Assembly (NCBI GenBank): GCA_030407005.1
Contig: JAUDYN010000004.1
Coordinates: 3,100,001-3,164,000, forward strand
DNA from: Desarmillaria ectypa
Lineage: Eukaryota > Basidiomycota > Agaricomycetes > Agaricales > Physalacriaceae
Length of the DNA: 64,000 nucleotides
Reading direction: 5' to 3'
How positions within the stretch are numbered: position 1 is the stretch's first letter; each line of letters opens with the position of its first letter. The notes beneath the pieces were generated by a model. The model saw nothing but the letters and a program-made list of their open reading frames with translations, did not search any database and was not told the DNA's origin. The translations under genes and the position numbers were made by a program. Positions 47,001 through 58,054 of the stretch are shown in pieces.

Positions 47001-48043
47001 ATGACACTGCCACTGCGACTAAGAATTGGACAGCCTACTGTTCCCACCCTTCCTAGCTCTCTTACATTTGACGGAAAGACCGTACTCGTTACCGGTGCTA
47101 ACAGCGGACTGGGTCTTGCCGCATGCCTCTATCTCCTGCAGCGTCGTCTCCCCCGGCTCATAATCGGTGTCAGAAGCAGAGACAAAGGCGAGGCTACTAA
47201 GGCGCAGCTTCTCGCTGACCCGATAGTCGCTGCGCTGGAACATCATCCGGATATCCTCATCTACGAGCTGGACCTCGTGTCGCAGAAGTCCGTAGTCCAC
47301 TTCGGGGAGGAAATTCGGAGAGATATACCCAAACTAGACCTTGCCATTCTCAACGCAGGCGTATATCTCTTCGAATTGGAGCTATCACTTGAGACGCGCT
47401 GTGAGCTGACTTTCCAAGTCGACTACGTTTCCAATGCGTTCCTTGCCATCGCGCTCCTCCCCCTCCTTAAATCCTCATCCGTCCAATCAAATACGCCCTC
47501 CAGCTTATCCATCGTCAGATCAGAGATGGCGACTACTGTAAAGCCTATGTCTATCGCTGTCCAGTCCGCGGTATTCGACCTCATGGACAATAACGAGAAT
47601 TACGACACCAAGTAATCGATACTCGCAATCCAAGCTCTTTGTAGACATGTTCGTTCAACAGCTAGCCAACCACGTGGACCATACACAGGTGATCGTGAAC
47701 TGCATGTGTCCAAGAGTGGTTAAGACAAGCCTTGCGAGAGAATAGCCTTGGTACTTGAAACCTTTCCTGGGAGTATTTTATGCTGTGAAGGGCGGCAGGA
47801 CACCAGAAGTGGGAGCTAGGCTAGTCATCAAGGCGTTAGCAGCTAGCCCCCAGAGCCACGGGAAGTTCATAGCGAACGATAAGTTGACACAGTGAGTTCT
47901 GATGCGATATCAGGAATAACTGGCTAACAAGACATCCAGGGTTCCATTCATGGAAACCGAGGATGGAAGCGAAGCTGTGGAAGGAAACTCTTGACATTGC
48001 AGAAAATGTTATACCGAATTGTACCTACGCTTTGTCGAACTAG
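47001..48043 (+). pseudogene. Broken short-chain dehydrogenase/reductase
   Basis: SDRs use NAD(P)H on alcohols and ketones. The Rossmann start is clear (KTVLVTGANSGLGLAA, GxxxGxG present), then a VRSRDKGEAT stretch and LAILNAGVYLFE (NAG motif). The first frame ends with a TAA at 47613-47615, but in the next frame the sequence continues directly with the catalytic YSQSK (47620-47634), LFVDMFVQQLANHVDHTQVI and NCMCPRVVKTSL, so one extra base lies between. An in-frame TAG follows at 47743-47745, then WYLKPFLGVFYAVKGGRTPE and VGARLVIKALAASPQSHGKF. The last exon also needs a frame change to reach EAKLWKETLDIAENVIP. At least three lesions in one gene argue for decay, though the first could be a sequencing error. 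Confidence 0.78.
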
Positions 48044-48194
48044 AGGACCGTCATATTTCATTTAGCTGATACCAGAAGTAATAGTAGCCATCGGCTGCAG
48101 TGAATGTAACTTTGGCTTCGCATCAGTGGTGTTGGATGGTAAATATCATCGTGAGAATAAATTTCTCTTATCGCGTCGCCACGTGGCATGGGTG

Positions 48195-49827
48195 ATGCTT
48201 CAACTTCGATGCCTTTGCCGTCGCTTCCTCGTTGGCCGTGCCGTTACTCCTCAGCGCTCATATTTCGTAAACACCAGACCGACTCCTCGGCGTACAGTAC
48301 GCGTCGACAATCTCCCTGATAACTGTGGCGTTACCAGTATCATCCAAACGATCCACGCTAGCCCGGTGGAGAAGATAGTTGCAAAACGGGACCATTTACT
48401 GGTCCAATTTTTTTGGAAACTACATGGCCGAGCATTGTATCCAGAACTATAGTGGCCCCCCTTATTTGTCGCTAAAGTTGGATGAAGCTTCTTCGCCGCC
48501 CTTATATGCTGCAAAAGTCGCGGCGATCGGGTACCTCAACCTGTCACGCTCTCTCAAGATTGACAATATTCCTTTGGATTTTAACATCATTGAACACGAG
48601 TATTTGAAACGCATTTCCGAACAGAAACCCTGGAATACTCCCGAATCCATTGCTTTCGTACTAGGGCAAGCGCCGAATTATGCATGTTCGATATTGAGGA
48701 AGCCATCAACGTATGCGGAGCAAATTCAACAATGTTTCATGTTAACCTGATTACTACCCTTAGACGGTTGAAGTCTTCAAGGGTCTAGCGGCTACAGAAG
48801 CGTTTTTCAGGAACACACGGGTGTCCTACATAAACGGTGACATCGAATCCATCTTCCCCGTATGGTACAAGGAGGACCACAAGGTTCAACCTCGGACAAT
48901 AACTTCCGAGACATATAGGCCTCTTCGAAGTTCTATAATGGAGTTCGAGAGAACTAATCCGACTTTATTAAACGCAAGCACAAATCGGCAAAAAAATGTG
49001 AGTAGGCAGCTTTGGCACATAATTAGGAATATAATTTATGTTCCCACTTGTAGACCGTACTATTACGCATTGCGACGTATGACTCCGCCCAATTCTTCGG
49101 GAGGATGCTCCAATCCCGGTCGAATGAACTTGGCCTGACGATCCCCTTCACATACGATAATCGCTCGGACTTTGTATCTGACAATGTAATTACTGTTATC
49201 GCCTTGGGCGCACGACGCACTATAATTCTTAATGTCCCCGTTAAGCGATTGGTAGAACAGAGCCAATATCATCTCTTGTTTAGGCAGTTCGGAAACATCT
49301 CTTATGTTTCTAAACGTGTCAAGTGCGACTTCGTTGTATTGTTTTCCAAAGTATCGTTAATAATCCTTGATCATTAGCGAAGGCCTCCATACGGCCTCCA
49401 TACGGGTTCAATTCGAAGATATACGCTCAGCACTGAAAGGCTATGTACCTACTCTCGTCGCCCGGATACCAAAATGACATACGTGCTTTCCTTCAAGGTT
49501 CTACCGTGTCATTTTTGGGGGCCCTGCACCTGCAACCCATCATTATTGACTGATGGTGGCTGCTGACCCTTGCTGTCATCCCAGATTTGCGGTATGTCCA
49601 GATCATGAATCTCAATGATTCGTCCAAGTTTAGGCACTACGACCAGAATTCAAATAACGAGAACGAGACCAACGCCACGTACTATACGTACAGGCAGCAT
49701 CGCAACGACGGGTTTTCGATTTTCTTTCAGCGGTCGAGTTGAATGCTGTCTAGGGAAGATAAATGACATCGCTAGGATGGTCAAGGCGGCTACATCGTTT
49801 ATACAAGACTATGAAGATAAGTAGAAT
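48195..49827 (+). pseudogene. Decayed RRM-repeat protein (upstream copy of a duplicated pair)
   Basis: It parallels the intact gene at 50882-52247. An Arg-rich leader (MLQLRCLCRRFLVGRAVTPQ) of mitochondrial type is followed by the first RRM-like part RRTVRVDNLPDNCGVTSII. A run of seven T (48408-48414) shifts the frame in the middle of this domain; the other frame goes on as GNYMAEHCIQNYSG and AAIGYLNLSRSLKIDNIPLD, each aligning with the intact copy. A second frame change lies in 48630-48690, after which AELCMFDIEEAIN and VEVFKGLAATEAF fit. A third RRM part (RRTIILNVPVKRLVEQSQYH, FRQFGNISYVSKRVKC) is present at 49200-49330. A last exon around 49615-49740 is uncertain. Function would be RNA binding; the loss of frame suggests it is no longer made in full. 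The end coordinate is approximate. Confidence 0.62.
49382..49403 (+). repeat. 11 bp tandem duplication
   Basis: Two perfect adjacent copies of ggcctccatac lie in the third-RRM exon of the decayed gene. The duplication keeps neither copy out of the local open frame, so it may be old. Confidence 0.7.
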
Positions 49828-49897
49828 AGGCTATGGATACACGAGGGATCTTTATGAGTAGCGTAAAAGTCATGAGGGTAGAAAGTGCGGTTCTGAG

Positions 49898-49919
49898 ATA
49901 ACATAGATAACATAGATAA
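49898..49919. repeat. Short tandem ataacatag repeat
   Basis: Two and a half copies of a 9-mer (ataacatag) sit between the convergent genes at 49.8-49.9 kb. It is minor and likely neutral. Confidence 0.6.
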
Positions 49920-49928
49920 TGCGCTCAC

Positions 49929-50678
49929 TCAAACATGGCGCCTCCAACTGTCGTCATCATCTGGGCCAAGCAACACTCGCGGTGAAGACTTTTTGGTGGT
50001 GGTGTGCGGACCAAGCATAACACCACCGGTAACAACACTGGTCGCTCCACCCTTATAGAGGTAAGTCGTGATAACTCGCTTAGTCGTCGGTGCCTGGCGT
50101 GGGAAATATGGCTTGGAGTGGGGCTCGGAGGATCCCCTGGACGATACAGAGGTCATCGACTCGTCAGATGCAGAGGAGAAACACGATGACGATGCAGTAG
50201 ACTCCGCATCTGAATCACAGTCCATATCTGCATCTGCTTCTGGCGAACTGAGATCGAGAAGGGTGGGTACACAAATGGGTAGACGAGCACGAACACATGG
50301 TTTGGGTTTCGCCAAAGGTCGCTGGCGGGCGATGGAAGGAATATTCGTGGGACACAAGTCAGCATCTGCCTGCCAGAGGGTAATCATGCGGGTGGAAACG
50401 TGAGCATGGACGTGAAGGGGTGCGATAGTTATATGGATCGGCTGGTTCCCGAGCAGGAGCATCCATTGGGCCCACGGCAAGCCGGTAATGAGGCAGGCAT
50501 TATATATGGGACGTGGAGGATGGGCGTATGGGATGAGTGACAGAGACTGTACTGAACGGAGAGATGTCATGAGCTGGAAACGAATTTTCTGGACCATTAT
50601 GGGGGAACAGAAAGGAATAAGCGCATCGGTAAGAAAAGAAACAACGGAGGAAATGGCGTTCATGTCGATGGCCTGCAT
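49929..50678 (-). CDS. BTG/Tob-like (anti-proliferative) protein
   Basis: BTG/Tob proteins bind the CCR4-NOT deadenylase. A 249-codon open frame begins MQAIDMNAISSVVSFLTDAL, like the BTG box A helix, and has HPPRPIYNACLITGLPWAQW near residues 50-70, resembling the fungal BTG core's PPxPIYxACxxxGxxW, then LGNQPIHITI. The rest is acidic and Ser-rich (SPEADADMDCDSDAESTASS) and ends with a VTGGVMLG stretch and a Asp-rich tail. I identify it by weak family likeness and do not see a textbook second BTG motif. It could be an unrelated basidiomycete protein. It lies between the two RRM copies and shares a 203 bp divergent promoter with the intact one. Confidence 0.5.
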   Translation of the reverse strand: MQAIDMNAISSVVSFLTDALIPFCSPIMVQKIRFQLMTSLRSVQSLSLIPYAHPPRPIYNACLITGLPWAQWMLLLGNQPIHITIAPLHVHAHVSTRMITLWQADADLCPTNIPSIARQRPLAKPKPCVRARLPICVPTLLDLSSPEADADMDCDSDAESTASSSCFSSASDESMTSVSSRGSSEPHSKPYFPRQAPTTKRVITTYLYKGGATSVVTGGVMLGPHTTTKKSSPRVLLGPDDDDSWRRHV

Positions 50679-50881
50679 GGCAGAATGGGATCCTTTCTTG
50701 AAGCAACGGTCATTTTATAGCTTGTTGATGGGCAAATAGTAACCATTGTCGACAGCGCAACCATTGTGCAAGTACAAGAGACGAATAGGCATTGTGTGCA
50801 AAATCCATTGTTGCCTTTTTCGTTTGTTTGCACTACTTTCCGGTCCGAAAGCCGATCCTGCTTCGCGCTTTACTTCCACGA
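50679..50881. promoter_or_regulatory. Divergent promoter between the BTG-like and intact RRM genes
   Basis: 203 bp between opposed start codons. No clear TATA element. Inferred from position. Confidence 0.35.
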
Positions 50882-52247
50882 ATGCAGCGACATTTTTTCT
50901 CTGCTCTTTCTCGCTACCGTAGAGCTCCTCAATTCTTTTCCATCCGTACCGCCAGTACAGGACCAAGATATGAAGGCTCTATCTTACTTCCTGGATACAG
51001 CCATCGAACCGTACGCGTCGGCAATCTTCCTCAGGATTACGATTTGAACAGTGTTCTCAATGCCATCCAAGCCAACCCAGTGGAAAGAATAATGACCAGG
51101 CACAATCATGTTTTAGTCCAGTTCTTAAGTGAAGAAATGGCCCAGCGCTGTGTCCGCGACTACGAAGGTCTTCTGTCGTTGGCCATACACACACACCCGT
51201 CGCCCCCGTTGTCCTGCTTTACTGTTGCCGCTATTGGATATTTTTCGTTGTCACGAGCCCTAGAAATTTCTAACCTATCGTCTGACATAACCGAAGACGT
51301 CCTCAAAAACCAGGTCTACTGCTACTCCGCACGCATTGAGACGTCAGAGTCAGAGGCTCGGGCTCGACTTGAGTTTCTGGACGTACATGATGCCATCAAA
51401 GTAAGAACAACATTCTCCCATCTTCAAATGAAATGCTGACAATTATTTGCAGGCGAAGACAATGCTTATGCGCCTCAATTCATTTAAGGACGCGAAATTT
51501 GCCTACGTAGGACACCCAGGAAGCTACATGTTTCCCTCTTGGTTCACACCATCAGTGGACGACGCGCCAGGAGCTCAACGAAAAGTCGTCATTGAAAATA
51601 TACCCGACGGTGCTGCTGTGGTGGAATGTCGGAGGTGGACAAATGCCTTTGATTCGATTATGCCAACGGTGCTGTCATCCGCCCGTTTTACTAAACTCCA
51701 AGTAAGGAATCTTCGCGGTTTCCATACACTCCACCTATTCATTGTAAACAGACATTCGTTATCAGTTTCGGCACCGTTGAATCTGCCCAAAATTTCCTTG
51801 GGACATATGGGCCACGAGCTAAAATTCGAGGCATGACAATGTCGTTGGCACAAGATAAGTCTCAGTACATCGATCGCAGTATCCTCTCGGCAAGAGGTTT
51901 GGGTGCGAACCGGAAAATTCATATACATATCGGCCGCGAAAACAGAAGAAGCGACGAAGATTACGTCCAAATGTTCAGTCGTTATGGGGGCATATCATCT
52001 GTTGCGGATAGATTCCAGTACGTACCGTTCATAATGCATGTCCTAAATGAATAATACTTATTTGTCTTGCAGAGAGGGTGCTTCAAAAGGGACTCTTTGG
52101 GTCGAATTTCAAAGTATACAGGGTGCCATGCGTGCAGTCATAGCTCTTTGCCATGGTGCTCCTTCGATAAGGGCCTTACAAGGCGCTGACTTTGGGTTCT
52201 ATAATACTCAGCATTTGAAACGCATGGAAGTCAACACCAAGAAATGA
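50882..52247 (+). CDS. RRM-repeat RNA-binding protein with mitochondrial-type leader (intact copy)
   Basis: The leader MQRHFFSALSRYRRAPQFF is Arg-rich and lacks acidic residues, as in mitochondrial presequences. Three RRM-like parts follow: HRTVRVGNLPQDYDLNSVLN with HVLVQFLSEEMAQRCVRDYE; KVVIENIPDGAAVVE with FVISFGTVESAQNFLGTYGP; and RKIHIHIGRENRRSDEDYV with FSRYGGISSVADRF, then GTLWVEFQSIQGAMRA. Introns after DAIK (about 51402-51452), after TKLQ (about 51702-51751) and near 52019-52071 join the parts. An open stretch right after the stop (about 52258-52434) looks coding in another frame, so the real 3' end may lie further on. RNA target and cell site are inferred from sequence only. Confidence 0.7.
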
Positions 52248-53530
52248 AGTTGTCGTTTCATGGGAGACTGACCAGCGTATTACATTTGACACGCTTAGGC
52301 TGAGGATGGATGGCGATGAGATAAATTTTCCAAAGAAGAGCTATTCATTTGGTCATTCACGAAGGCTGATTACCTCCAATTCTGGACTGGCAATAGATTC
52401 CGCAACAAATGACCCTAGGGTTTGACACTTACCCCGGAGATAAATATTCAATGACCGTGGTGCAGTAACGCTGCAGGGAACCAGGGGGAAAGGCTGGGAC
52501 GATCGCATCTCGGTCAATGTGTGTCGGTACCGGGCTAAGTCCATCGATACTTGAAGGGTTACGGGAATTGAACGGCGAGAACCATAAATGTTACTGAAAG
52601 ATGGTGGCGTGTGGAGGAGATTTTGGGCGAGATTACCTTTCTAGGGACACTTGTTTATGTTTTCAGTGTCCCTGATGATCGCGTCGTGTTGGCGAAACAG
52701 GCTCGAACAGGAAGTCCACTGCTCCAATATGTTAACGTATTTAAAGGCTCCGCATGCGCCTACCACCGGTTCCAAAGCGTGAAGCAGAAGATGAAAATTC
52801 GAAGGGCGATTGAGCAGGGTAGACTAGAGAAGCTAGACCTGTAACCTGAACCACTAGCGTGGATCGCATCATTAGGGCTCGGATGCTTCGTAACGCGCCT
52901 GCAAATTTGTATTGGTAGTGCCTTAAGCGGGGCCGCAGCCTGGAGAAACGGTAATTCACAAAAACTAGGCCTAGAAGAGCGATGAATAAACACACGGCGT
53001 ACACATACTCTTCATTTTAGTGGCTGACTCCACTGAATATCACGGATATATTCTTAAGGATGATATTCATTTTGTTGACTGATGCAGACGGTGGCAAATT
53101 TCATACTAGTAGGCCCTGAGAACAACTCTGGACACCTGATGATGGCCTGAGAGGAATAATCAGACATAGCAAAGAAGCATCGAACCTGATGATGGGTCGG
53201 GTAGTGGGACCTCACACAGGGCCGAGGTACACCACCTTTGGAGCAGGGTACTAACTGAGCCATATGTTTCCGTTGTAACGATTATCCAGTGTGAGCAGTC
53301 GGAATAAAAATCAGAAAGGCCAGGCGGTGAGTAAAGGCCAGAAACTGAGAAAGGAAAGCCAGGGTTGCGCGAATTTGATTTTGCCTTCCTCAAGCGGAAG
53401 GATCGGCGTCCGGGCCGAAAGAAAGGGGCTCTAGCCTCGGGCATTCCATCCGGCATTCCTTTCCTTTCCATACGCCAGCCAGGCCCACGCCAGGTTGCCT
53501 TCCGTCTTCCACCACTTCTTCTCTTTGTCC
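52248..53530. other. Gap with unassigned open stretches
   Basis: About 52258-52434 (+) is an open stretch with a coding look (EVVVSWETDQRITFDTLRLR, then KKSYSFGHSRRLITS); it could be a last exon of the RRM gene if a splice joins it, or decay. About 52611-52844 (+) has VFKGSACAYHRFQSVKQK, faintly like a motif in the decayed RRM copy. No firm gene. The right end is the upstream region of the CASTOR-like gene and is pyrimidine-rich. Confidence 0.35.
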
Positions 53531-54996
53531 ATGCAAGTCACTATTTCCTTGCTCCCTGTTTCCCTTTCTCTCGTCCAGATACCTCGCTCTCGTCTCTCCC
53601 AGCTATCCCATCCAGTACTGCACCATATTCTGCAGCCGAGCCATACCTTTCTCAATATCACCTGCAATGAAATAGAGCTCAGCCTGTTCGCAGACCAGGA
53701 TATTCTTCCCTCTTTTGAACCTATAGCGCGAAAGGACAGACAGCGAAGTCAACGATCGCGCTCTGGCTCCAACTCTAGTCGAAAAAGTGTGGATGTGCTT
53801 GAGCCCATCGAAATCTCGTACGAAAAATGGTCTGTTCTGCAGATCGATTCGCATAGCGACCAAGTGGGTGAGCATACATGCTAGGCCTTTTACCGCACTA
53901 GAACCTCACCTTTCTTCAGATAAATCCGGTGCTCGTATCAATGAGCTGTCTGCGCTATTAGCTGACGCCGGAATATCCATCCTGTACCAGTCATCGTACA
54001 TGTGCGACTTCATATTTGTACGCCGTTACTGTCGTCCTGCCTATACATGTCCCTCACACTAGTCCTCTTCAGGTAAAAGAATTTCGTCTTCCTGAAGCCT
54101 TGTCGATCTTCTCAGAAGCGGGATTCGATCTATACTCCCCCAACTCGCCCCCAGCGTCTCCTACCGCAAAGGTTCTTACTCGTACGAATTCTCCAGACCG
54201 CCCCCCAGCTCCACCATCACCCCGACAAAAATCTCAGTCGCCTCATGCCGGTCAGGTCAACGTCTTGACCTCAGACCTGACATGCGTAGGCCTTGCGGAT
54301 GACGGCGCTGAGCAGTGGTCACTTAAAATCGTTAAGCTTATCGCTTTTCCAGATCTCATAAAACCTTCACCCAAGAACAAAGACTCGACATGTTACCCCA
54401 CCCCCATTACTCCGTCGTCATCATCATCTGACGGTGACTCTGACACTGATGAAGACGGGTACTTTTCGCATTCCCCATCAAACTCATCACCGGTGACCAG
54501 TACCAGTAATGGCTCGCGGTCGACATCTGACCTCCTATCCACCACACCCACTATGTCTTTTAAGCCGCCCTCCAAGCACCTAATTTCACCATTGACCCCC
54601 CTCCGTATTGATACCACCCCTTTACTGCAACCCGCACCAGCACCCCCTCCCCCGGTTCCTTTTTTCAGCTTTACCCGTACATCGGAAGGTTCATCCCTAA
54701 CTACAGATGTACATCTTCTTACCGCACTCTTCCCGACTCACGAACGGTATCTCATATCTGGCTTCGACGACGAAGCGGAAGAGGGCGAAGAGGAAGACTC
54801 TGAACGTCTGTTCAAATGCCTTCAGATCGACCTCCGTCGCTTTGGGCTCGACAAGCATGGGCTTGTGAATCGCTTCTCACGCGTGCTGGAGGACGCGGGT
54901 ATAAACCATATGTACAGCTCGACCATCAAGACGGCTAACCTACTAGTGGAAAAGAAGTGCGCATTGAGGGCACAGGCACTTCTTAGGGCATGTTAA
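53531..54996 (+). CDS. GATS/CASTOR-like ACT-domain protein
   Basis: Human CASTOR proteins sense arginine through ACT domains and act on GATOR2/TORC1; fungal relatives are known by sequence, and function here is inferred. Exons 53531-53867, 53920-54017 and 54073-54996 give 452 residues. The first ACT-type segment has ARINELSALLADAGISILYQ and SSYMCDFIFVKEF, close to the CASTOR pattern around ADQNISVFMLSTYQTDFILV. After a long Ser/Pro/Asp-rich linker with a poly-Pro run (PAPAPPPPVPFF), a second segment has LFKCLQIDLRRFGLDKHGLV and LEDAGINHMYSSTIKTANLL. The two half-sites repeat the same layout, as in CASTOR. The start MQVTISLLPVSLSLVQIPRS is the first of a plausible beta-strand. Intact. Confidence 0.7.
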
Positions 54997-56322
54997 TGGC
55001 CGCATGACCTTCTTTTTGGATTATCCTTATACTCATGACCTACCGCACTTCCGTACATATTGCATAAAACTGTTGTACTAGCAATGTAGCCACTGCCTAT
55101 TTATCGAAGGTATCCATTCCATCTACTCCATTCCGATCCAGAGATAATCATAACGCTGCATGTCTTCCGTAGTCCGAAAAACGCGATCACGTCTTCACCC
55201 CCCTTCTTTCGTCATCCTTACATTGAGTAAGTTACGTTCCTTTCCTGCACTGGGTTTGTTATCCTTTCAATAATGAGGCTATGGCGCGCCAGATATAGTA
55301 CGACACGTTGATATGCACGGCTTATTCACGCGTCACCCTCGATCGCTGCTGTTACACTAAAAAATTTCAAAAATGCTTAGGCTTCCTTCCACCAGTGATA
55401 TTAACTCCGGGATGTCTTCCACTTATCTTATTTCCATCCCAGGAAAAGCAGGCCGAGTATCAAAGAGACCCCTGTGCTCTTAGGCTTTGGAGCAAGTTCG
55501 GACCATCGATATCTCTTAAGATCTCTTAGGAGTTCCACTTCCTGGTTGCAGTTCCCAGCAAGCCACCTTTCCATATACCTCTCTACTTAATAAGTAGTAG
55601 TACTGTTGGATTTGTACTCTGTGGGTATTTTCAATTATACACTAGCTTTCTTTTTTTTTTTCCGAGGACGGCGATGAAATGCCCTCTCGTGGCGCGACTG
55701 TCATGATCAGACAGGAGAGTAGCGCGCGATCGTATATACGGCGCGCCGGCGGATCTGTCAATTGTAATCCTCATCCATGCGAGTACCCAGAACCGGTGAC
55801 TCTGTACTTTAGATTACTTTAGATTTTTCCTAACTACTAAGCGGTACTGAGGAGCTATTACTTCGAAATTATGCGGCGATGTTTTTCAAATCGAAGCAAG
55901 CTTCGTTCACTGATTTTCTAGTGTCGTTCTTTACACTATCTTTCTATCCATTCAGAAAGCCGAGCATCTGCTGATTCCCACCGTCTCCTTTTTCTCTCCG
56001 AGTACTCCCTTGCGCTAAGTACTAATGAGACGATTCGACAATTGGGTCAATTTAGGGACTCAATCGGGACCATCAGATTGCGAAAATACAATCTTGTATT
56101 ACCGCTTTCATTCTGCGTTAAACACTGGTTAAAGTCCCTTTAACGTTGTATCGTACAAGTGCCATTGAACGTAGATGAAAATCAAATGTGAATGATGTAG
56201 AAATACAGAAGATGTTGTCATGGATGAGTGGTTGTACAAATGGAGGTATAAGAAATGAGGGTATCGAGCAGAGGTCCATAACAAGCACGAACGCAAAACC
56301 GCAAAGAAACTTGACACGTAGA
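54997..56322. other. Convergent gap of about 1.3 kb
   Basis: Between two stop codons on opposite strands. It contains a poly-T run (tttctttttttttttcc, about 55649-55664). The longest open frames are short and have no domain likeness. No gene is supported. Confidence 0.5.
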
Positions 56323-58054
56323 TCATTGCATTTGTACTCCATTTCTTTGCGCAATTTGCTGATACCAGTCGTCGAACGGCGGTAGCTCGTCCTCGTCCTC
56401 GTCTCCCCATACATCCTCGTCCTCCTCCTCCTTGATGGTTTCCAAGTGTACCGGAACCTCTTCCTCAGGCGTTCCAGGCGGCGTCGTCTCGGGCTCTGAT
56501 TCTTCATCCCTATCACCCTCCTGATCAAAGGCGGCCGGCAAAAAATCAACATCATCGTCGCATTCGCTTGGGACTTTCATTACGGTGTGATCGTCCAATA
56601 AATAGTCCTCGTCGTCCCAGAACCCTATAAGAGGCATCCCTGGGACAGCCAGCCATCCGGGATACTGTGCTCCTGTCTGATTACCCCATGCTATCCATGG
56701 GTTTTCGGGTGGGGCAAAGGTGATGACGATATGTGGCGCCTTGAAGGGATTGATGGAGTCAAGGACCAGAGTGCCGAGGGTGTGAGAGTGAGACTGAAGA
56801 AGCGGAATAGCAGGGTCTGTCCATCGGTACTCGTAAGGGCCCTTTATGGGATCAGAAAGTGAATGGGAGAGAAGCAGGGCTTGGGCGGCGGCAACGTATG
56901 CCTAGAGGGGTGTCAATGGGACCGAAAGCAGGAAGATATGAGGGGACATACCACGGCTTTGACGAGGTGCCGCTGCAAAGCAGTTACAACGTGGAACATT
57001 ATGAGACGCTCTGTGGCAGCGGCCTTGACCTGACAAAATTAAACCATTGGACACTTAACGGTCCGATGCTCACCGGACACTCACCACCCGAGTAAACTTG
57101 GCTAAGCTGAATACTTTCTTCGCTTTAAGAGCTGCCAGTGGGTTGACGTCGAGTACCGGTCCCAGTATGTCAGCCTGGGCATCTGGTGCTATTGGAGGCA
57201 TCCTTGTTCGGGAAATATATGTTGGTGGTACACATAACCATCCGTGCCACTGAAAGTCTACCCGGTTTCCCCATGCGATGTAGTCGTCGTATGGCGTCGA
57301 TTCTGCAGGTGTTATGACAATGTGTGGGGCCTTTTCGGGACTGAGGCAATCGACTACTATATTCCCTGGCGTTTTAAACGCATTTTGAAGGAGTTTCTGT
57401 TAGAGGGGGTTTCGTAAGACTGGTGGTGAAAGAGAGTTGAGGGTTAACCGTACGTCATCAGCGGATTTATCGAATGCTTCTATCTCTCCAGGGTCTTCGA
57501 AGGCATAGGAAGTCTGATCCGACAAATTATTATTAATAGATGCACGGTAGAGTCGAAGAAAATCCATCCGCACCATGGTAGGGATATAAACAGACTCTTC
57601 TTCAGAATAGTCTGGGAGTTCGAGGTCATCCTTGGATCCTGGGAGTAGACGCTGAAAGTCTGGGAATAGTTGACACGAGGTGGCAACATGATCAAGGTCC
57701 GACTTTGGGGCGTCTAAGACATCGATACTGAATTCTGCAGTGGCACTGGTTGAGGTCGACACGGCTAAAACAGGCTCAACCTGATCATGGCTTATTACGA
57801 CGAGAAACTAAGAGATGAATAAAGGAACGAACCTGGCCATATACGTTCTCGTCGTTATCATCGAGGTTGAATATCGCTGTGGTAACGGACGTGAACACGA
57901 CGCCTGCGTCGGTTGGTCTTGTGACAGTCGATTTGAAGCTCGTGCTCAACGTTTCCCACGATGCGGCCCGTGACGCCTTCACCGCGGGGCATCGCGACAA
58001 GGGGGTTCTCGAAGCACATCTGGGCGTAGAGTCGCTACAACGGCCGACGTCCAT
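56323..58054 (-). CDS. Uncharacterised acidic protein with a duplicated module
   Basis: I do not recognise this family. Four or five minus-strand exons read as one protein. A middle exon carries KSDLDHVATSCQLFPDFQRL and EDPGEIEAFDKSADDV. Two similar blocks then follow: KAPHIVITPAESTPYDDYIA with WGNRVDFQWHGWLCVPP, and KAPHIVITFAPPENPWIAWG with NQTGAQYPGWLAVPGMP. They share the pattern KAPHIVIT...IAWGN...GWL.VP. The C-terminus is very acidic (EEEDEDVWGDEDEDELPPFD) and ends AQRNGVQMQ. The 5' exon is uncertain: starts at 58054 (MDVGRC) or 58019 in another frame both stay open for a while. It may be cytosolic or nuclear; no leader is seen. Confidence 0.6.

Noticed and set aside
50068..50403. Plus-strand open frame of 111 codons inside the BTG-like gene
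   Set aside because: It is the complement of the acidic Ser-rich region of that gene, and its composition follows from it.
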